A DNA stretch of 64,000 bases from an uncultured Balneola sp. (GTDB lineage Bacteria > Bacteroidota > Rhodothermia > Balneolales > Balneolaceae), in NCBI GenBank assembly GCA_902529365.1, contig CABZWK010000003.1, forward strand, positions 1 to 64,000, written 5' to 3'. Every line of letters starts with the position of its first letter. Within the stretch, counting starts at the first letter, position 1. The notes beneath the pieces were generated by a model. That model saw nothing but the letters and a program-made list of their open reading frames with translations. It had not been told where the DNA came from and searched no databases. Both the position numbers and the translations under genes were made by a program. Shown one piece after another: positions 55,322 to 64,000 of the stretch.

Positions 55322-56578
55322 TTATTTCACCCCATCCAGTGAAATACGGATTCGCTTTATACCGGTTGTATCCGAGGGTAAACTCAAATACAACTCATCA
55401 TACTCGCTTATGCCTTTTTTAATGATAGCTTCGTTTTCATTCACCAATCCTAATTCTACTTCTTGTAACACAACATCCAAACCATCTCTTTTATAAACGA
55501 AGGTTAATGAGTCCTGTGCATGAATGGTTTCTAAAGGAACCGCTAAGGCATTCTCCACAGAGGCTATTTTTATTTGGTTACTCGTGGTCATTGCAGGGCG
55601 TAATAAGCTATCCGATTCGTTAATCTCAATGACTACTTCAAATACCTTTGAATCATAATTCTTACGTTGTTCTCCAATATTTGCCACATCGGTAACAATA
55701 CCAGTGAGTATTTTATCGGGCACCGCATCCAATCCAACCTGTACTAATTGACCTAACTCAATTTTTTGGATATCTACTTCATTCACATAGGTCACTGATT
55801 CCATTACCGTAAAATCCGGTAACTCAGCTACAACAGGGCTCCACGCGCTTATTTGTTCACCCTCGGTGATCTTAGAGCCATCCCAATTTCGCCTATAGAT
55901 AATCATTCCTTGATCAGGTGCATATACAGTAAATTGAGACATAAGCTCCCGAATTTTCACTATTTCATTTCGTTTTTTCTGAAGCTCTGTTTCCACTTCT
56001 CGTAACTGAGCATCTGACTGCTTCACCTTAGTTTGATAGTTTTTAGTTTCCTGAGCTAGTTGCCGGCGTGCTCTGTCTAATTCGATTTCAGCCTGTCGTT
56101 GTACAGCGGGTGACTCATATTTAGATTGGTCTACCTCAATTTGCCGTTCTTCCAAAGCAAATCGCAGATTGATAAGATTATCTCTATCTTGAGATAAAGT
56201 TAAGGTGGTATCCAATTGTGCTTGGATAACCTGAGATTCTGCAGACTGCACATCTAACTGAGCGTCTTGTAGTTTACCCATGATTTCGGAACGATCTAAT
56301 TCAGCTACAAAATCTCCTTCCTTGACTACGCTTCCCTCGGGAATAAGTCGCTGAATACGCATGTTGTTCACCCGAAAATCTCGCGCACCTTGTGGGCCTT
56401 TAATTTCAACGGAGTTTTTTGCTCGAAGTTCACCAGTAGTAGTTACGTCTACCTCAAAGCTTCCCACTCTAGGTGTAGTATATAAATCAACAAAATTAGT
56501 TGCTTCGCTTCGGTTAAAGAGCCAAAGTGCTAGTAAAAGTACTATAAAAGCACCTGGTATGAGTATTCTTTTTTTCAT
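55322..56578 (-). CDS. HlyD/MacA-type periplasmic adaptor
   Basis: A 418-residue membrane-fusion protein with an N-terminal anchor (MKKRILIPGAFIVLLLALWLF). A barrel-sandwich half (VDVTTTGELRAKNSVEIKG, LIPEGSVVKEGDFVAELD) and a long coiled coil (about 110-215; QAEIELDRARRQLAQETKNYQ) are followed by a return strand and beta-barrel (VYAPDQGMIIYRRNWDGSK). It links the MacB-type permease and TolC. It is the first gene of the operon, with an upstream gap of 186 bases to panD on the same strand. It also resembles macrolide/lipoprotein exporters, so the substrate is open. Confidence 0.9.
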   Translation of the reverse strand: MKKRILIPGAFIVLLLALWLFNRSEATNFVDLYTTPRVGSFEVDVTTTGELRAKNSVEIKGPQGARDFRVNNMRIQRLIPEGSVVKEGDFVAELDRSEIMGKLQDAQLDVQSAESQVIQAQLDTTLTLSQDRDNLINLRFALEERQIEVDQSKYESPAVQRQAEIELDRARRQLAQETKNYQTKVKQSDAQLREVETELQKKRNEIVKIRELMSQFTVYAPDQGMIIYRRNWDGSKITEGEQISAWSPVVAELPDFTVMESVTYVNEVDIQKIELGQLVQVGLDAVPDKILTGIVTDVANIGEQRKNYDSKVFEVVIEINESDSLLRPAMTTSNQIKIASVENALAVPLETIHAQDSLTFVYKRDGLDVVLQEVELGLVNENEAIIKKGISEYDELYLSLPSDTTGIKRIRISLDGVK

Positions 56579-56764
56579 GGAAAGAGGAATATGTTATGAA
56601 TCAGTTATTTATCGAATTCCTTTTTGAATCGGCTAAGCTTTTTTAACAGGTCCACTTTTCTAACAAGAAGTAGGGAATTCTGCCTGCACACTATAGTTTA
56701 TTGAGCTACATGGCTAAACGTTTAAATATACGATAGACTAGTTCTAACGGTTACATCCTATATA

Positions 56765-57178
56765 TTATTTTACATTTAAGCCCGTTTCTTGGCTGAAACT
56801 GGTAGCAGGTTCCGAATAATTCAACACTGTTTTTGGGTTGTTGTATTCATCAACAACCACAACATGAGGTTTATGAGTTTGCGCTTCCTCTGGCGTCATT
56901 TCTGCGTAGGCAATGACGATAATTCGATCCCCAATCTGGGTAAGTCTAGCGGCAGCGCCATTTAAACAGCAAACTCTCGAGCCTCTTTCTCCCGGGATTG
57001 TATAGGTTTCTAAACGCTGCCCATTGTTGATATTTAGTACTTGTACCTTTTCGTAGGGAAGTAACTGAGCTTGGTCCAATAAATCTTGATCTATGGTAAT
57101 ACTTCCTTCGTACATCAGATTAGCCTCAGTGACCACCATTTGATGTAATTTAGATTTAAACATAGTTACTTTCATCAC
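56765..57178 (-). CDS. panD: Aspartate 1-decarboxylase
   Basis: A 137-residue enzyme that makes beta-alanine for pantothenate. The self-cleavage site is Gly25-Ser26 in [10 protein letters not shown], which yields the pyruvoyl group; the surrounding [11 protein letters not shown] and [17 protein letters not shown] are family motifs. It is slightly longer than the 126-residue E. coli enzyme. Its ATG overlaps the panC stop (shared bases 57175-57178), so the two are translationally coupled. The first two codons are both ATG. Confidence 0.96.
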   Translation of the reverse strand: MMKVTMFKSKLHQMVVTEANLMYEGSITIDQDLLDQAQLLPYEKVQVLNINNGQRLETYTIPGERGSRVCCLNGAAARLTQIGDRIIVIAYAEMTPEEAQTHKPHVVVVDEYNNPKTVLNYSEPATSFSQETGLNVK

Positions 57179-58047
57179 GATTCTCCTTTGATCAATGTTT
57201 TGTTCGTGAAGATCACATTATCAATTAAACGAGCCTTACCAAGATAGGCAGCTACGGCTATTAGATAGCGCTGTCCCTCGACTATTTTATCGACTGGATG
57301 TAATTTTTCTGTGTCAAAGATACCAAAATAATCATTTCGAAAGCCTGCTTCTAACAACTCTTGCTGTAAATTTAAAAACATGGTGGCCCAATCTTTCATT
57401 CCCTGCTCAATCTGCACCTTAGCAGACAACAAACATTGGTACAATAATGGAGCCACTTCCCTTTGGTCGGTAGTCAAATAGGCATTTCGACTGCTGAGTG
57501 CTAAGCCATCTGAGGCTCGTTCAATAGGTGCCATTAGTAGCTCTATCCCGTGGTTAAATTCCTCAACCAATGCTTCAATAACTTTATATTGTTGATAATC
57601 TTTTTGACCAAATATGGCTATATCAGGCTCTATAATGTTGAACAACTTGTTTACAACTAGAGCAATCCCCTGAAAATATCCTTGACGACTCGCTCCGTCT
57701 AAGCATTCGTTAAGCGTGTGTATATCTATACTAAAAAATAGCTCTTGATTGTACATTACCTCGGTATCAGGTGTGAATATCAAGGACACACCCTCTTGTT
57801 CACAAAAGTTCAAATCCTGTTCTAAGGTGCTTGGATAGGAAGCGAAGTCTTCGTTAGGAGCAAATTGTTTTGGATTCACATAAATGGACACGACTACCAC
57901 ATCGGAATGCTTCTTAGCTAGTCGTATGAGGGATAAATGACCATCATGTAAGGCCCCCATTGTAGGGACAAACGATACCCTTTTTCCTTCTACTTTAAAG
58001 CCCCGAATAATATTTCGGAGCTCAGTGATATGCCCAGTTACCTGCAT
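57175..58047 (-). CDS. panC: Pantoate--beta-alanine ligase
   Basis: A 290-residue cytosolic ligase that joins pantoate and beta-alanine with ATP. Family motifs are [38 protein letters not shown], and [13 protein letters not shown], with the KMSKS-like signature replaced by the family SSRNAYL region. It starts two bases after the stop of the E2 gene and overlaps panD by four bases, so E2, panC and panD form one transcript. panB is not in the window. Confidence 0.97.
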   Translation of the reverse strand: MQVTGHITELRNIIRGFKVEGKRVSFVPTMGALHDGHLSLIRLAKKHSDVVVVSIYVNPKQFAPNEDFASYPSTLEQDLNFCEQEGVSLIFTPDTEVMYNQELFFSIDIHTLNECLDGASRQGYFQGIALVVNKLFNIIEPDIAIFGQKDYQQYKVIEALVEEFNHGIELLMAPIERASDGLALSSRNAYLTTDQREVAPLLYQCLLSAKVQIEQGMKDWATMFLNLQQELLEAGFRNDYFGIFDTEKLHPVDKIVEGQRYLIAVAAYLGKARLIDNVIFTNKTLIKGES

Positions 58048-58049
58048 CT

Positions 58050-59927
58050 CTATATATCTCGATGCGTATCAAACTGTTCTAAAATCTCCTTAACCCGACT
58101 CACAAATGCTCCACCATGCGCTCCATCTATAATTCGATGATCGTAACTCATGGACAGGTACATCATATGACGGACCGCAATTACATCACCCTGTTCGGTT
58201 TCCATAACCATCGGTCGTTTTACAATTGCTCCAGTACCTATGATGGCGACTTGGGGTTGGTTTATAATTGGCGTGCCCATTAAATTTCCTACACTTCCAT
58301 AGTTGGTCAAGGTAATGGTACCCCCTGCCAAATCATCTGGACTTAATTTTTTACTTCGTGCCTTCTTGGCTACATTATTTACTTCCTCTGCTAATCCTAC
58401 CAAGTTCATCTGCTGTGCTTTTTTCATCACAGGCACTATTAAACCACCTTCACCCCCATTACCTAAGGCAACAGCAATGCCAAAATTAATGTCTTTTTTG
58501 ACATGAATTTCATCACCTACAACCGAGCTATTCATCATGGGATACTCAAGCATCCCTTTGATTATTGCTTCCACAAACAATGGGGTAAAGGTTAATTTAA
58601 TTCCGGTTTTTTGTTGGAATGCTACTTTATGCTTATTTCTCCATTGTACCAGCCCAGATACATCTACCTCCGCAAAGGTGGTAACATGGGCAGAAGTCTG
58701 CTTAGAACGAACCATGTGCTCGGAGATCATTTTTCGCATTCGGTCCATTTTAATAATTTCAACCTCACCTTTAGGACTTCTAGAAACATCGAGTTGACCC
58801 GCTTGTATAGAGTCTCTGCTGTCCTCGGAAGGAACATTAGCAGGACTAGATGCCTGACTACCAGGACGAGTTAGTGATATTGCAGGGGTTGGCGAATTGC
58901 TTGCTGCTGAGGAAGTAGTTCGATTGGCTATATAGCTTAAAATGTCTTTTTTGGTCACTCGACCACCTTGTCCAGTACCTTGAATTTGCTCTAACTCCTG
59001 TACACTTACCCCCTCTTCTTTAGCGATTGACCGGACAAGTGGGGAGAAGAATTGACCATCGCTTCCTTCCCTTGGTATGTCGGTAGCCGGTGCTCCTGAG
59101 GATGGAGCTAGCTGTGCAGATAGTTCCTCTGGCTTCATTGCCGCTATTTGCTCTTTGGTAAGTTGAGTGACTGGAGGAGCGGCACTACCAGTATCAACAG
59201 ATCTAGTTGATGTAGATGACGTAGATGAACTGGGTAATGCATATGCTCCTGCAGAAGCCCCTTCACCAACAGCTATAACAGCAATTACTTGCCCAACCTC
59301 AATGATATCATCGGCTTGAGCTCGAATTTCCACCAAGGTACCCTTGGCTGGAGAAGGAACTTCAGAATCTACTTTATCGGTAGAAATTTCAAGAATGGTC
59401 TCATCTTCTTCTACCGTATCTCCTACCTCTTTCATCCAACCTATTACCGTGGCCTCTACAACCGATTCCCCCATTTGGGGCATTATCACATCAATGGTCT
59501 CCATTGAACCCTGAACATCTTGTTCGGCTGCTTTCGGTTGTGGCTCTGCGCTGCCAGGTAACGCCACCGAAGCTGTTTCAGTTAAATCACTTTCAGGTGA
59601 CGGACTTAACTCACTCTCTACAGACTCAGGGCTAGTTTCAGGGGCTTTTTTTAGGGCTGCATCTGTTGTAACAGATGCTTTTTCCGCGTTCGTTTCTATT
59701 CTAGCAATTGGCTTACCCACCTCAATGGTTTCCCCTTCTTCTACTAAAATTTCAACCAAAATACCGGCCTCAGGAGAAGGAACCTCACTATCCACTTTAT
59801 CGGTAGCAATTTCCAATAGGGTTTCATCCACTTCAACAGTATCACCTATTTGTTTGATCCATTCAATTACCGTTCCTTCCATTACCGATTCACCCATTTG
59901 GGGCATCATTACATCGACCTTAGCCAT
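58050..59927 (-). CDS. 2-oxoacid dehydrogenase E2 (dihydrolipoamide acyltransferase) with two lipoyl domains
   Basis: A 625-residue E2 core protein. Lipoyl domain 1 (residues 1-80) has the lipoylated lysine at 44 in ATDKVDSEVP; domain 2 (about 143-220) has Lys185 in STDKVDSEV. An Ala/Pro/Ser-rich linker leads to a peripheral-subunit binding domain at about 295-335 (FFSPLVRSIAKEEGVSVQELE). The catalytic domain covers about 390-620 and ends with YLSMSYDHRIIDGAHGGAF, carrying the active-site His and Asp. It could belong to a branched-chain, 2-oxoglutarate or pyruvate complex; no E1 or E3 gene is adjacent, so I do not choose. It is unusual in heading a panC-panD transcript. Confidence 0.92.
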   Translation of the reverse strand: MAKVDVMMPQMGESVMEGTVIEWIKQIGDTVEVDETLLEIATDKVDSEVPSPEAGILVEILVEEGETIEVGKPIARIETNAEKASVTTDAALKKAPETSPESVESELSPSPESDLTETASVALPGSAEPQPKAAEQDVQGSMETIDVIMPQMGESVVEATVIGWMKEVGDTVEEDETILEISTDKVDSEVPSPAKGTLVEIRAQADDIIEVGQVIAVIAVGEGASAGAYALPSSSTSSTSTRSVDTGSAAPPVTQLTKEQIAAMKPEELSAQLAPSSGAPATDIPREGSDGQFFSPLVRSIAKEEGVSVQELEQIQGTGQGGRVTKKDILSYIANRTTSSAASNSPTPAISLTRPGSQASSPANVPSEDSRDSIQAGQLDVSRSPKGEVEIIKMDRMRKMISEHMVRSKQTSAHVTTFAEVDVSGLVQWRNKHKVAFQQKTGIKLTFTPLFVEAIIKGMLEYPMMNSSVVGDEIHVKKDINFGIAVALGNGGEGGLIVPVMKKAQQMNLVGLAEEVNNVAKKARSKKLSPDDLAGGTITLTNYGSVGNLMGTPIINQPQVAIIGTGAIVKRPMVMETEQGDVIAVRHMMYLSMSYDHRIIDGAHGGAFVSRVKEILEQFDTHRDI

Positions 59928-60070
59928 AATCTAATTAATTGTGTTTATCGTAGATTTATTTTAGTCTGTCCCTTTAGATTTTTTTAGATATGGACATACT
60001 AAAATTCTCTATTATTTTTAAGACATCAAATCATAAAATAGCTTGAAAGCAGACAAAAAAACCTCTTTAG

Positions 60071-60129
60071 GTACTTACTATATAGTAAGTATTGCGCATC
60101 AAGCCCACGTAACTGACTATGTAGTAAGT
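60071..60129. promoter_or_regulatory. Perfect 20-base palindrome with a second imperfect copy
   Basis: TACTTACTATATAGTAAGTA at 60072-60091 is self-complementary over all 20 bases. A near copy, ACTGACTATGTAGTAAGT (60112-60129), overlaps the stop of the next gene and differs at two of 18 positions. On the minus strand the first palindrome is followed at 60057-60071 by a short ACCT/AGGT stem and seven T, so it may also contribute to a terminator. Confidence 0.45.
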
Positions 60130-61262
60130 GGCGATTCTAGCGCCTGCTGAAGATCCACTTTTAAATCCTCGATGTGCTCTAAGCCCACACTTAATCGAAT
60201 TAGATTATTCGGTGTTTGAGATAAAGGACCCTCCGTAGACTTTCTGTGCTCCCATATACTTTCAATACCACCCAGACTCGTAGCGGCCTTAATTATTCGG
60301 GATGATGCGACCATTTTTTTAGCCGCGGGCTCTCCAGCAGAGACCAGAAAAGATATCATCCCGCCAAAAGCTCGCATCTGTGCTTTGGCAATTTTGTGCC
60401 CTGGATGTGAGACTAAACCAGGGTAAAATACCTCTTCAATGCCAGGTAAACTGGTCATAAACGCTGCTAATTGGGAGGCATTTTCGTTGTGTGCTCTCAT
60501 ACGGTAAGGGAAACTACGAATACTTCGGCACAGCATCCAAGCGTCGAAAGGAGAGGGTACACCTCCCTGAACAACCTGTACACTTCTCACCCTATCCATT
60601 AAGGGTCCGGACTCTTTGGCTATCACCGCTCCGCCTATTAGATCCGAATGCCCACCTAAATACTTGGTAGTAGAGTGAATAACTAAGTCGACCCCAAAGT
60701 CTATAGGGTTCATATTGAAGGGCGTAGGCCAAGTATTATCTACGGCAACCACTACGTTTCGATCAACCGCCCATTTCACCATAGCCTCAACATCGGTAAT
60801 AAACATCTGAGGATTAGACGGGGTTTCAATCCATATCATTCGGGTATTCTTCTTTGTAGCGGCCTCTATGACTTCCAAATTTGTCATATCCACAAAATCA
60901 ATTTCCAGCCCCCATCGATCCGAAAACTCCCACATTAATTTTCGGGTGCCGAAGTAAACATCATTGGGTATGAGTACATGATCACCATGAGAGAGGGTTT
61001 GAAAAACCGAATTAATAGCGGCAATCCCAGAGGAAAAAGCGGCAGCCTCTGCACCCTTTTCCAAATCACATAACACAGATTCTAGTTCTAAACGATTAGG
61101 GTTTTGCAGACGGCTATACTTCAAATCTCCTTCTCTGTGTCCATCTTTCGCATGCTCGTAAATGGTAGATAGTTCAATACCCGGCACAATAGGACTATTT
61201 TCTGCTTTTTGGGCTCTCATACTACCATGTATAGCTACGGTCTCGATGTGGGTGCTTTTCAT
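60117..61262 (-). CDS. Cystathionine gamma-synthase / beta-lyase family PLP enzyme
   Basis: A 381-residue fold-type I PLP enzyme. SSGIAAINSVFQTLSHGDHV, WIETPSNPQMFITDV, VVAVDNTWPTPF and HSTTKYLGGHSDLIGGAV (Schiff-base Lys in TTKY) are diagnostic of the Cys/Met metabolism family, as is YPGLVSHPGHKIAKAQM near the end. It could be cystathionine gamma-synthase, gamma-lyase or beta-lyase; key substrate residues cannot be separated by eye. It acts in transsulfuration, with no other Cys/Met genes nearby. A short leader-like frame lies 62 bases upstream of its start. Confidence 0.93.
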   Translation of the reverse strand: MKSTHIETVAIHGSMRAQKAENSPIVPGIELSTIYEHAKDGHREGDLKYSRLQNPNRLELESVLCDLEKGAEAAAFSSGIAAINSVFQTLSHGDHVLIPNDVYFGTRKLMWEFSDRWGLEIDFVDMTNLEVIEAATKKNTRMIWIETPSNPQMFITDVEAMVKWAVDRNVVVAVDNTWPTPFNMNPIDFGVDLVIHSTTKYLGGHSDLIGGAVIAKESGPLMDRVRSVQVVQGGVPSPFDAWMLCRSIRSFPYRMRAHNENASQLAAFMTSLPGIEEVFYPGLVSHPGHKIAKAQMRAFGGMISFLVSAGEPAAKKMVASSRIIKAATSLGGIESIWEHRKSTEGPLSQTPNNLIRLSVGLEHIEDLKVDLQQALESPLTT

Positions 61263-61324
61263 AGATTTGGGGAAATAAGATGAGTAACTAACGCGCTTAA
61301 AACAATATATGTAATGCTTAAAAG

Positions 61325-61399
61325 TTAAACGACTCTATAGTCTAAAAAGTCGGCAATAATCGCCGGATGCATCAGCCAAATATTTGTTAATCTTGGCAT
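61325..61399 (-). CDS. Possible leader peptide (24 codons) upstream of the Cys/Met enzyme
   Basis: On the minus strand, ATG at 61399 is preceded by ACGGAGGAAGA, one of the best Shine-Dalgarno sites in the window, with six bases of spacing. The frame encodes MPRLTNIWLMHPAIIADFLD and four more residues before TAA. Codons 12-19 overlap a CGGCGATTATTGCCG hairpin followed by a run of five T (61344-61365), a terminator-like element. The downstream PLP enzyme starts 62 bases after its stop. It may be a regulatory leader or a small protein. It is not rich in Met or Cys. Confidence 0.35.
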   Translation of the reverse strand: MPRLTNIWLMHPAIIADFLDYRVV

Positions 61400-61526
61400 T
61401 CTTCCTCCGTTTAAAATTTTATATTATATACTTAAATTACGGCTTATGTCTATTCAAAGCATTTCAAAGAACAAAACAGCCCTTTATTTGGAGACCTTTT
61501 TAAGCTTTTTACCATCCTTATGGTTT

Positions 61527-62921
61527 ATGAGTATGAAGCCTAAAATTTGGGTACTGGGGCTTATTCTGGTCTGTTTAGGTGGATGTACCCTTGAATCAAG
61601 CCCTAGTAATGGAGGTGAAACCGAGGAGCAGAATACAGATTTTGAGGTCGCTAATAATCCTTGTGAAAATAATCTGGCTGCTGATTTATACCCCTGCTCA
61701 AACCTTAGTTTGTATGCTCATCTAACCCCAACAGACTTGGGTGGACAACAGGTTAATGATATTTGGGGTTGGTTTGATATTGACACATCTAAAGAGTATG
61801 CTTTAGTTGGGCTAAACGATGGTGTTAGTTTTGTAGATGTAACTAACCCAAATCAGCCAATAGTTGTTGGAAAATTGGTTGAATCAGATTTACCTTCGAA
61901 ATATAATTCATTTAATCTGAATGATTTCCCAGCATGCAATATAGGACTAGGAACTAGTACCACAGCTAAGATGGTAACTCAAGGTTCTACTTGGAGGGAT
62001 ATGAAAGTTTTTAATAACCACATGTTTGTCGTTTCTGATGGACAGATTCATGGCATGCAAGTTTTCGATTTAACTAGACTACGGGCCTACGAAGGTGATA
62101 TTATGCAATTCAAAGAAGACGCGCTCTACAATGTACTGGGTAATGCCCACAATATAGCCATTAACGAAGCTACAGGATTTGGATATGCTGTTGGTGTAAC
62201 TCAAGCAGATACCTGCGGTTCTAGGAATAAAACAGGTTTACACATAATCGACCTAAATAAACCAAAAAATCCCACTTTTGCTGGTTGTTATAGTGACCCA
62301 GCTACCGAAGTGTATTCACTCTTCAGCGCAGGGATTGGATATATACATGACACACAATGTATAATATATAACGGACCTGACGACCAACACAAAGATAAAG
62401 AATTGTGCTTTAGTTCTGCTGAAGGAGCTGTTGTAATTACCGACGTTGATAACAAAAATAATCCTAAAACTTTATCAACAACTTCACACCCAGATATGAG
62501 GTATTCTCATCAAGGTTGGCTTACAGAAGATCATCGATACTTTTTAATGAATGATGAATTAGATGAGCTCAATTTTGGACGTAATACCAAGACTTATATT
62601 TGGGATGTATCCATCATCAATGAACCCACTTTTTTAGGGTATCACACGCACAATACCAACTCTATTGATCACAACCTATTTGTAAGAGGTGATTACTTAA
62701 TACAATCTAATTACAGTAGCGGCCTTCGGGTTTTCGATTTATTTGATGTACATAATGCAAGTCTTAACAAAGTAGCCTATTTTGATACTGAGCCAAGCCA
62801 TAATGATGCAAACTGGAATGGCTCATGGGGTAATTATCCTTATTTACCCAGTAGTATTATTTTAATTAGTGACATACGCAATGGTCTATTTATCGTTCGT
62901 CCTGATTTTTTAGATAAATAA
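61527..62921 (+). CDS. Choice-of-anchor B family lipoprotein (LVIVD-type repeats)
   Basis: A 464-residue lipoprotein from the ATG at 61527; the frame is open back to ATG 61446, but only the later start puts the signal peptide (MSMKPKIWVLGLILVCLGGC, lipidated Cys in LGGC) at the beginning. Neither start has a clear ribosome site. The mature part is a beta-propeller-like run of repeats: YALVGLNDGVSFVDVTNPNQP, MQVFDLTRLRAY, GLHIIDLNKPKNP, GAVVITDVDNKNNPKTL and SSGLRVFDLFDVHNAS. This is the choice-of-anchor B family, a surface protein without an assigned reaction; metal binding has been suggested for related propellers. It is divergent from the Cys/Met enzyme. Confidence 0.85.
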   Translation: MSMKPKIWVLGLILVCLGGCTLESSPSNGGETEEQNTDFEVANNPCENNLAADLYPCSNLSLYAHLTPTDLGGQQVNDIWGWFDIDTSKEYALVGLNDGVSFVDVTNPNQPIVVGKLVESDLPSKYNSFNLNDFPACNIGLGTSTTAKMVTQGSTWRDMKVFNNHMFVVSDGQIHGMQVFDLTRLRAYEGDIMQFKEDALYNVLGNAHNIAINEATGFGYAVGVTQADTCGSRNKTGLHIIDLNKPKNPTFAGCYSDPATEVYSLFSAGIGYIHDTQCIIYNGPDDQHKDKELCFSSAEGAVVITDVDNKNNPKTLSTTSHPDMRYSHQGWLTEDHRYFLMNDELDELNFGRNTKTYIWDVSIINEPTFLGYHTHNTNSIDHNLFVRGDYLIQSNYSSGLRVFDLFDVHNASLNKVAYFDTEPSHNDANWNGSWGNYPYLPSSIILISDIRNGLFIVRPDFLDK

Positions 62922-63116
62922 TTGCTCATTTTTTTAGTTATACACAAACTTTCTTAAATTTAATATTAATTATTACTTAAATTTACAATTCTGCGTAACT
63001 CATTATTCATCACTATTTTTAGTTTTTATTTCAAAGATTGAATTTTGGCCTTTGCCGCAGACACAAAATTAAAAATATACTTCGGTATAACCCTTATTTA
63101 ACTACTATTCTAGCTA

Positions 63117-64000
63117 ATGGATTTATTTGATAAGCTGGCAAACCGACCCAGCCCCCTTGGACCCTTCACATCAGCCGGATATGGCTACTACACTTTTCCT
63201 AAATTAGAAGGACCTCTTGGACCTGAGATGAAATTTAATGGAAAAGATATGGTCGTTTGGAGCATTAACGACTATCTAGGTGTAGGTAGTAACGAAAAAA
63301 TTAAACAAGTTGACGCTGAGGCTACAGCAAAATACAGCTTGAGTGCACCAATGGGAGCTCGGTTGATGACAGGTAACTCTGACGAGCATGAAGCTCTTGA
63401 AAAAGAACTTGCTGCTTTTGTGCATAAAGAAGATGCACAGCTACTAAATTATGGTTACCAAGGAATCATGAGTGTAGTTCATGCCTTAGTTGACCGAAAT
63501 GATTATCTAATTTATGATGAGTTAAGCCATGCATGTATTGTAGACGGTAAACAATTAGCAATGGCGGATAAATCTGTATTCAAACATAACGACATAGAAA
63601 GTTTCAAAAAGCAGTTATATCGGGCAGCAGCAAAGAAAAAAGACAATTCTTCTATACTTGTAGTTACGGAAGGAGTATTCGGAATGACTGGTGATCTTGG
63701 TATTCTCCCTGAAATTATCAAGTTGAAAGAAGAAGTACCATTCCGCTTACTCGTCGATGATGCTCATGGGTTTGGAACCTTAGGACATGATGGGTCAGGA
63801 ACAGGCACTCAACTTAAATGTCAAGATGGAATTGATGTCTACTTTGGCACATTCGCTAAGGCAGTTGCCTTAGTTGGCGCTTTTATTGCTTCAGAACCTA
63901 GAGTCATTCAGTTTTTAAAGGCAAATGTACGAAGCCAGATATTTGCTAAATCACTACCCTTGCCAATTGTAGTTACTGCTAGAGAACGACTCAAAATGAT
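63117..64000 (+). CDS. Alpha-oxoamine synthase-family PLP enzyme (partial at right edge)
   Basis: Only the first 294 residues are in the window. The ATG at 63117 is supported by a conserved start region (PSPLGPFTSAGYGYYTFPK). SINDYLGVGSNEK, SAPMGARLMTGNSDEHEALE, VDDAHGFGTLGHDGSG and the Schiff-base Lys248 in FGTFAKAVALVG are the fold-type I alpha-oxoamine synthase pattern, with Asp214 and His217 contacting PLP. Members join an acyl-CoA to an amino acid (serine palmitoyltransferase, 2-amino-3-ketobutyrate ligase, biotin BioF). A Bacteroidota sphingolipid role, as serine palmitoyltransferase, is plausible but not proven here. Confidence 0.88.
   Translation, partial: MDLFDKLANRPSPLGPFTSAGYGYYTFPKLEGPLGPEMKFNGKDMVVWSINDYLGVGSNEKIKQVDAEATAKYSLSAPMGARLMTGNSDEHEALEKELAAFVHKEDAQLLNYGYQGIMSVVHALVDRNDYLIYDELSHACIVDGKQLAMADKSVFKHNDIESFKKQLYRAAAKKKDNSSILVVTEGVFGMTGDLGILPEIIKLKEEVPFRLLVDDAHGFGTLGHDGSGTGTQLKCQDGIDVYFGTFAKAVALVGAFIASEPRVIQFLKANVRSQIFAKSLPLPIVVTARERLKM

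Overview
The window looks like a chromosomal segment of a Bacteroidota-type bacterium, most plausibly a marine member of the Balneolales/Rhodothermota side of that group. This is an inference from gene content: a DUF5686 outer-membrane protein, a DUF4293 protein, Bat (Bacteroides aerotolerance) proteins, BshA for bacillithiol synthesis, several sodium-driven sugar symporters including a close vSGLT relative, and many genes without a recognisable Shine-Dalgarno site. Base composition is moderately AT-rich. I saw no insertion sequence, phage, CRISPR array or rRNA. One tRNA (Ala, GGC anticodon) is present.

Layout: 1-2583 (minus) holds three secreted or surface proteins, one with a FecR domain and one cut by the window edge. 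A tRNA-Ala with its own terminator follows, then an OmpA-like lipoprotein with calcium-binding TSP3 repeats, and a DUF5686 outer-membrane protein. From 7236 to 14290 (plus) come a small secreted protein, a divergent PiT-like permease and a very tightly packed four-gene block: a sodium:solute symporter, a GH109-type NAD-dependent glycosidase/oxidoreductase, a sugar nucleotidyltransferase and a NahK-like sugar kinase. A vSGLT-type symporter converges on them. The block reads as uptake and salvage of amino sugars. 16134-19469 has a SPOR lipoprotein and a partner-switching module (STAS antagonist, HATPase anti-sigma kinase, SpoIIE/GAF phosphatase). A MltF-like lytic transglycosylase converges on it.

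21111-29458 (minus) is a TetR-led RND efflux operon (TetR, TolC-type channel, adaptor, RND pump) continuing into a DUF4293 protein and an EamA transporter. A second EamA transporter is divergent. 30783-38565 is a compact exopolysaccharide region (SLBB export protein, Wzz, O-antigen-ligase-type membrane protein, two GT4 and one GT2 glycosyltransferases). 38731-44092 carries pyrB, pyrR, wecB, sucC and bshA. 44347-49258 (plus) carries a YebC regulator and a bat cluster (two BatC-like, BatD, BatE) without the usual moxR/batA/batB. Two hydrolases follow (M20 peptidase, amidohydrolase).

52418-56578 (minus) is a tripartite export set (adaptor, MacB-type permease, TolC) with no ATPase gene. 56765-59927 (minus) is 2-oxoacid dehydrogenase E2 followed by panC and panD. 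60117-61262 is a cystathionine gamma-synthase-type PLP enzyme. A very short frame with a strong Shine-Dalgarno site lies just upstream of it. The window ends with a choice-of-anchor-B lipoprotein and the start of an alpha-oxoamine-synthase-type PLP enzyme.

Nothing here is clearly a new defence or mobile system. The best leads are the amino-sugar salvage block, the short leader-like frame at 61325-61399, and the helically phased GTTAAC boxes around 7166-7630.
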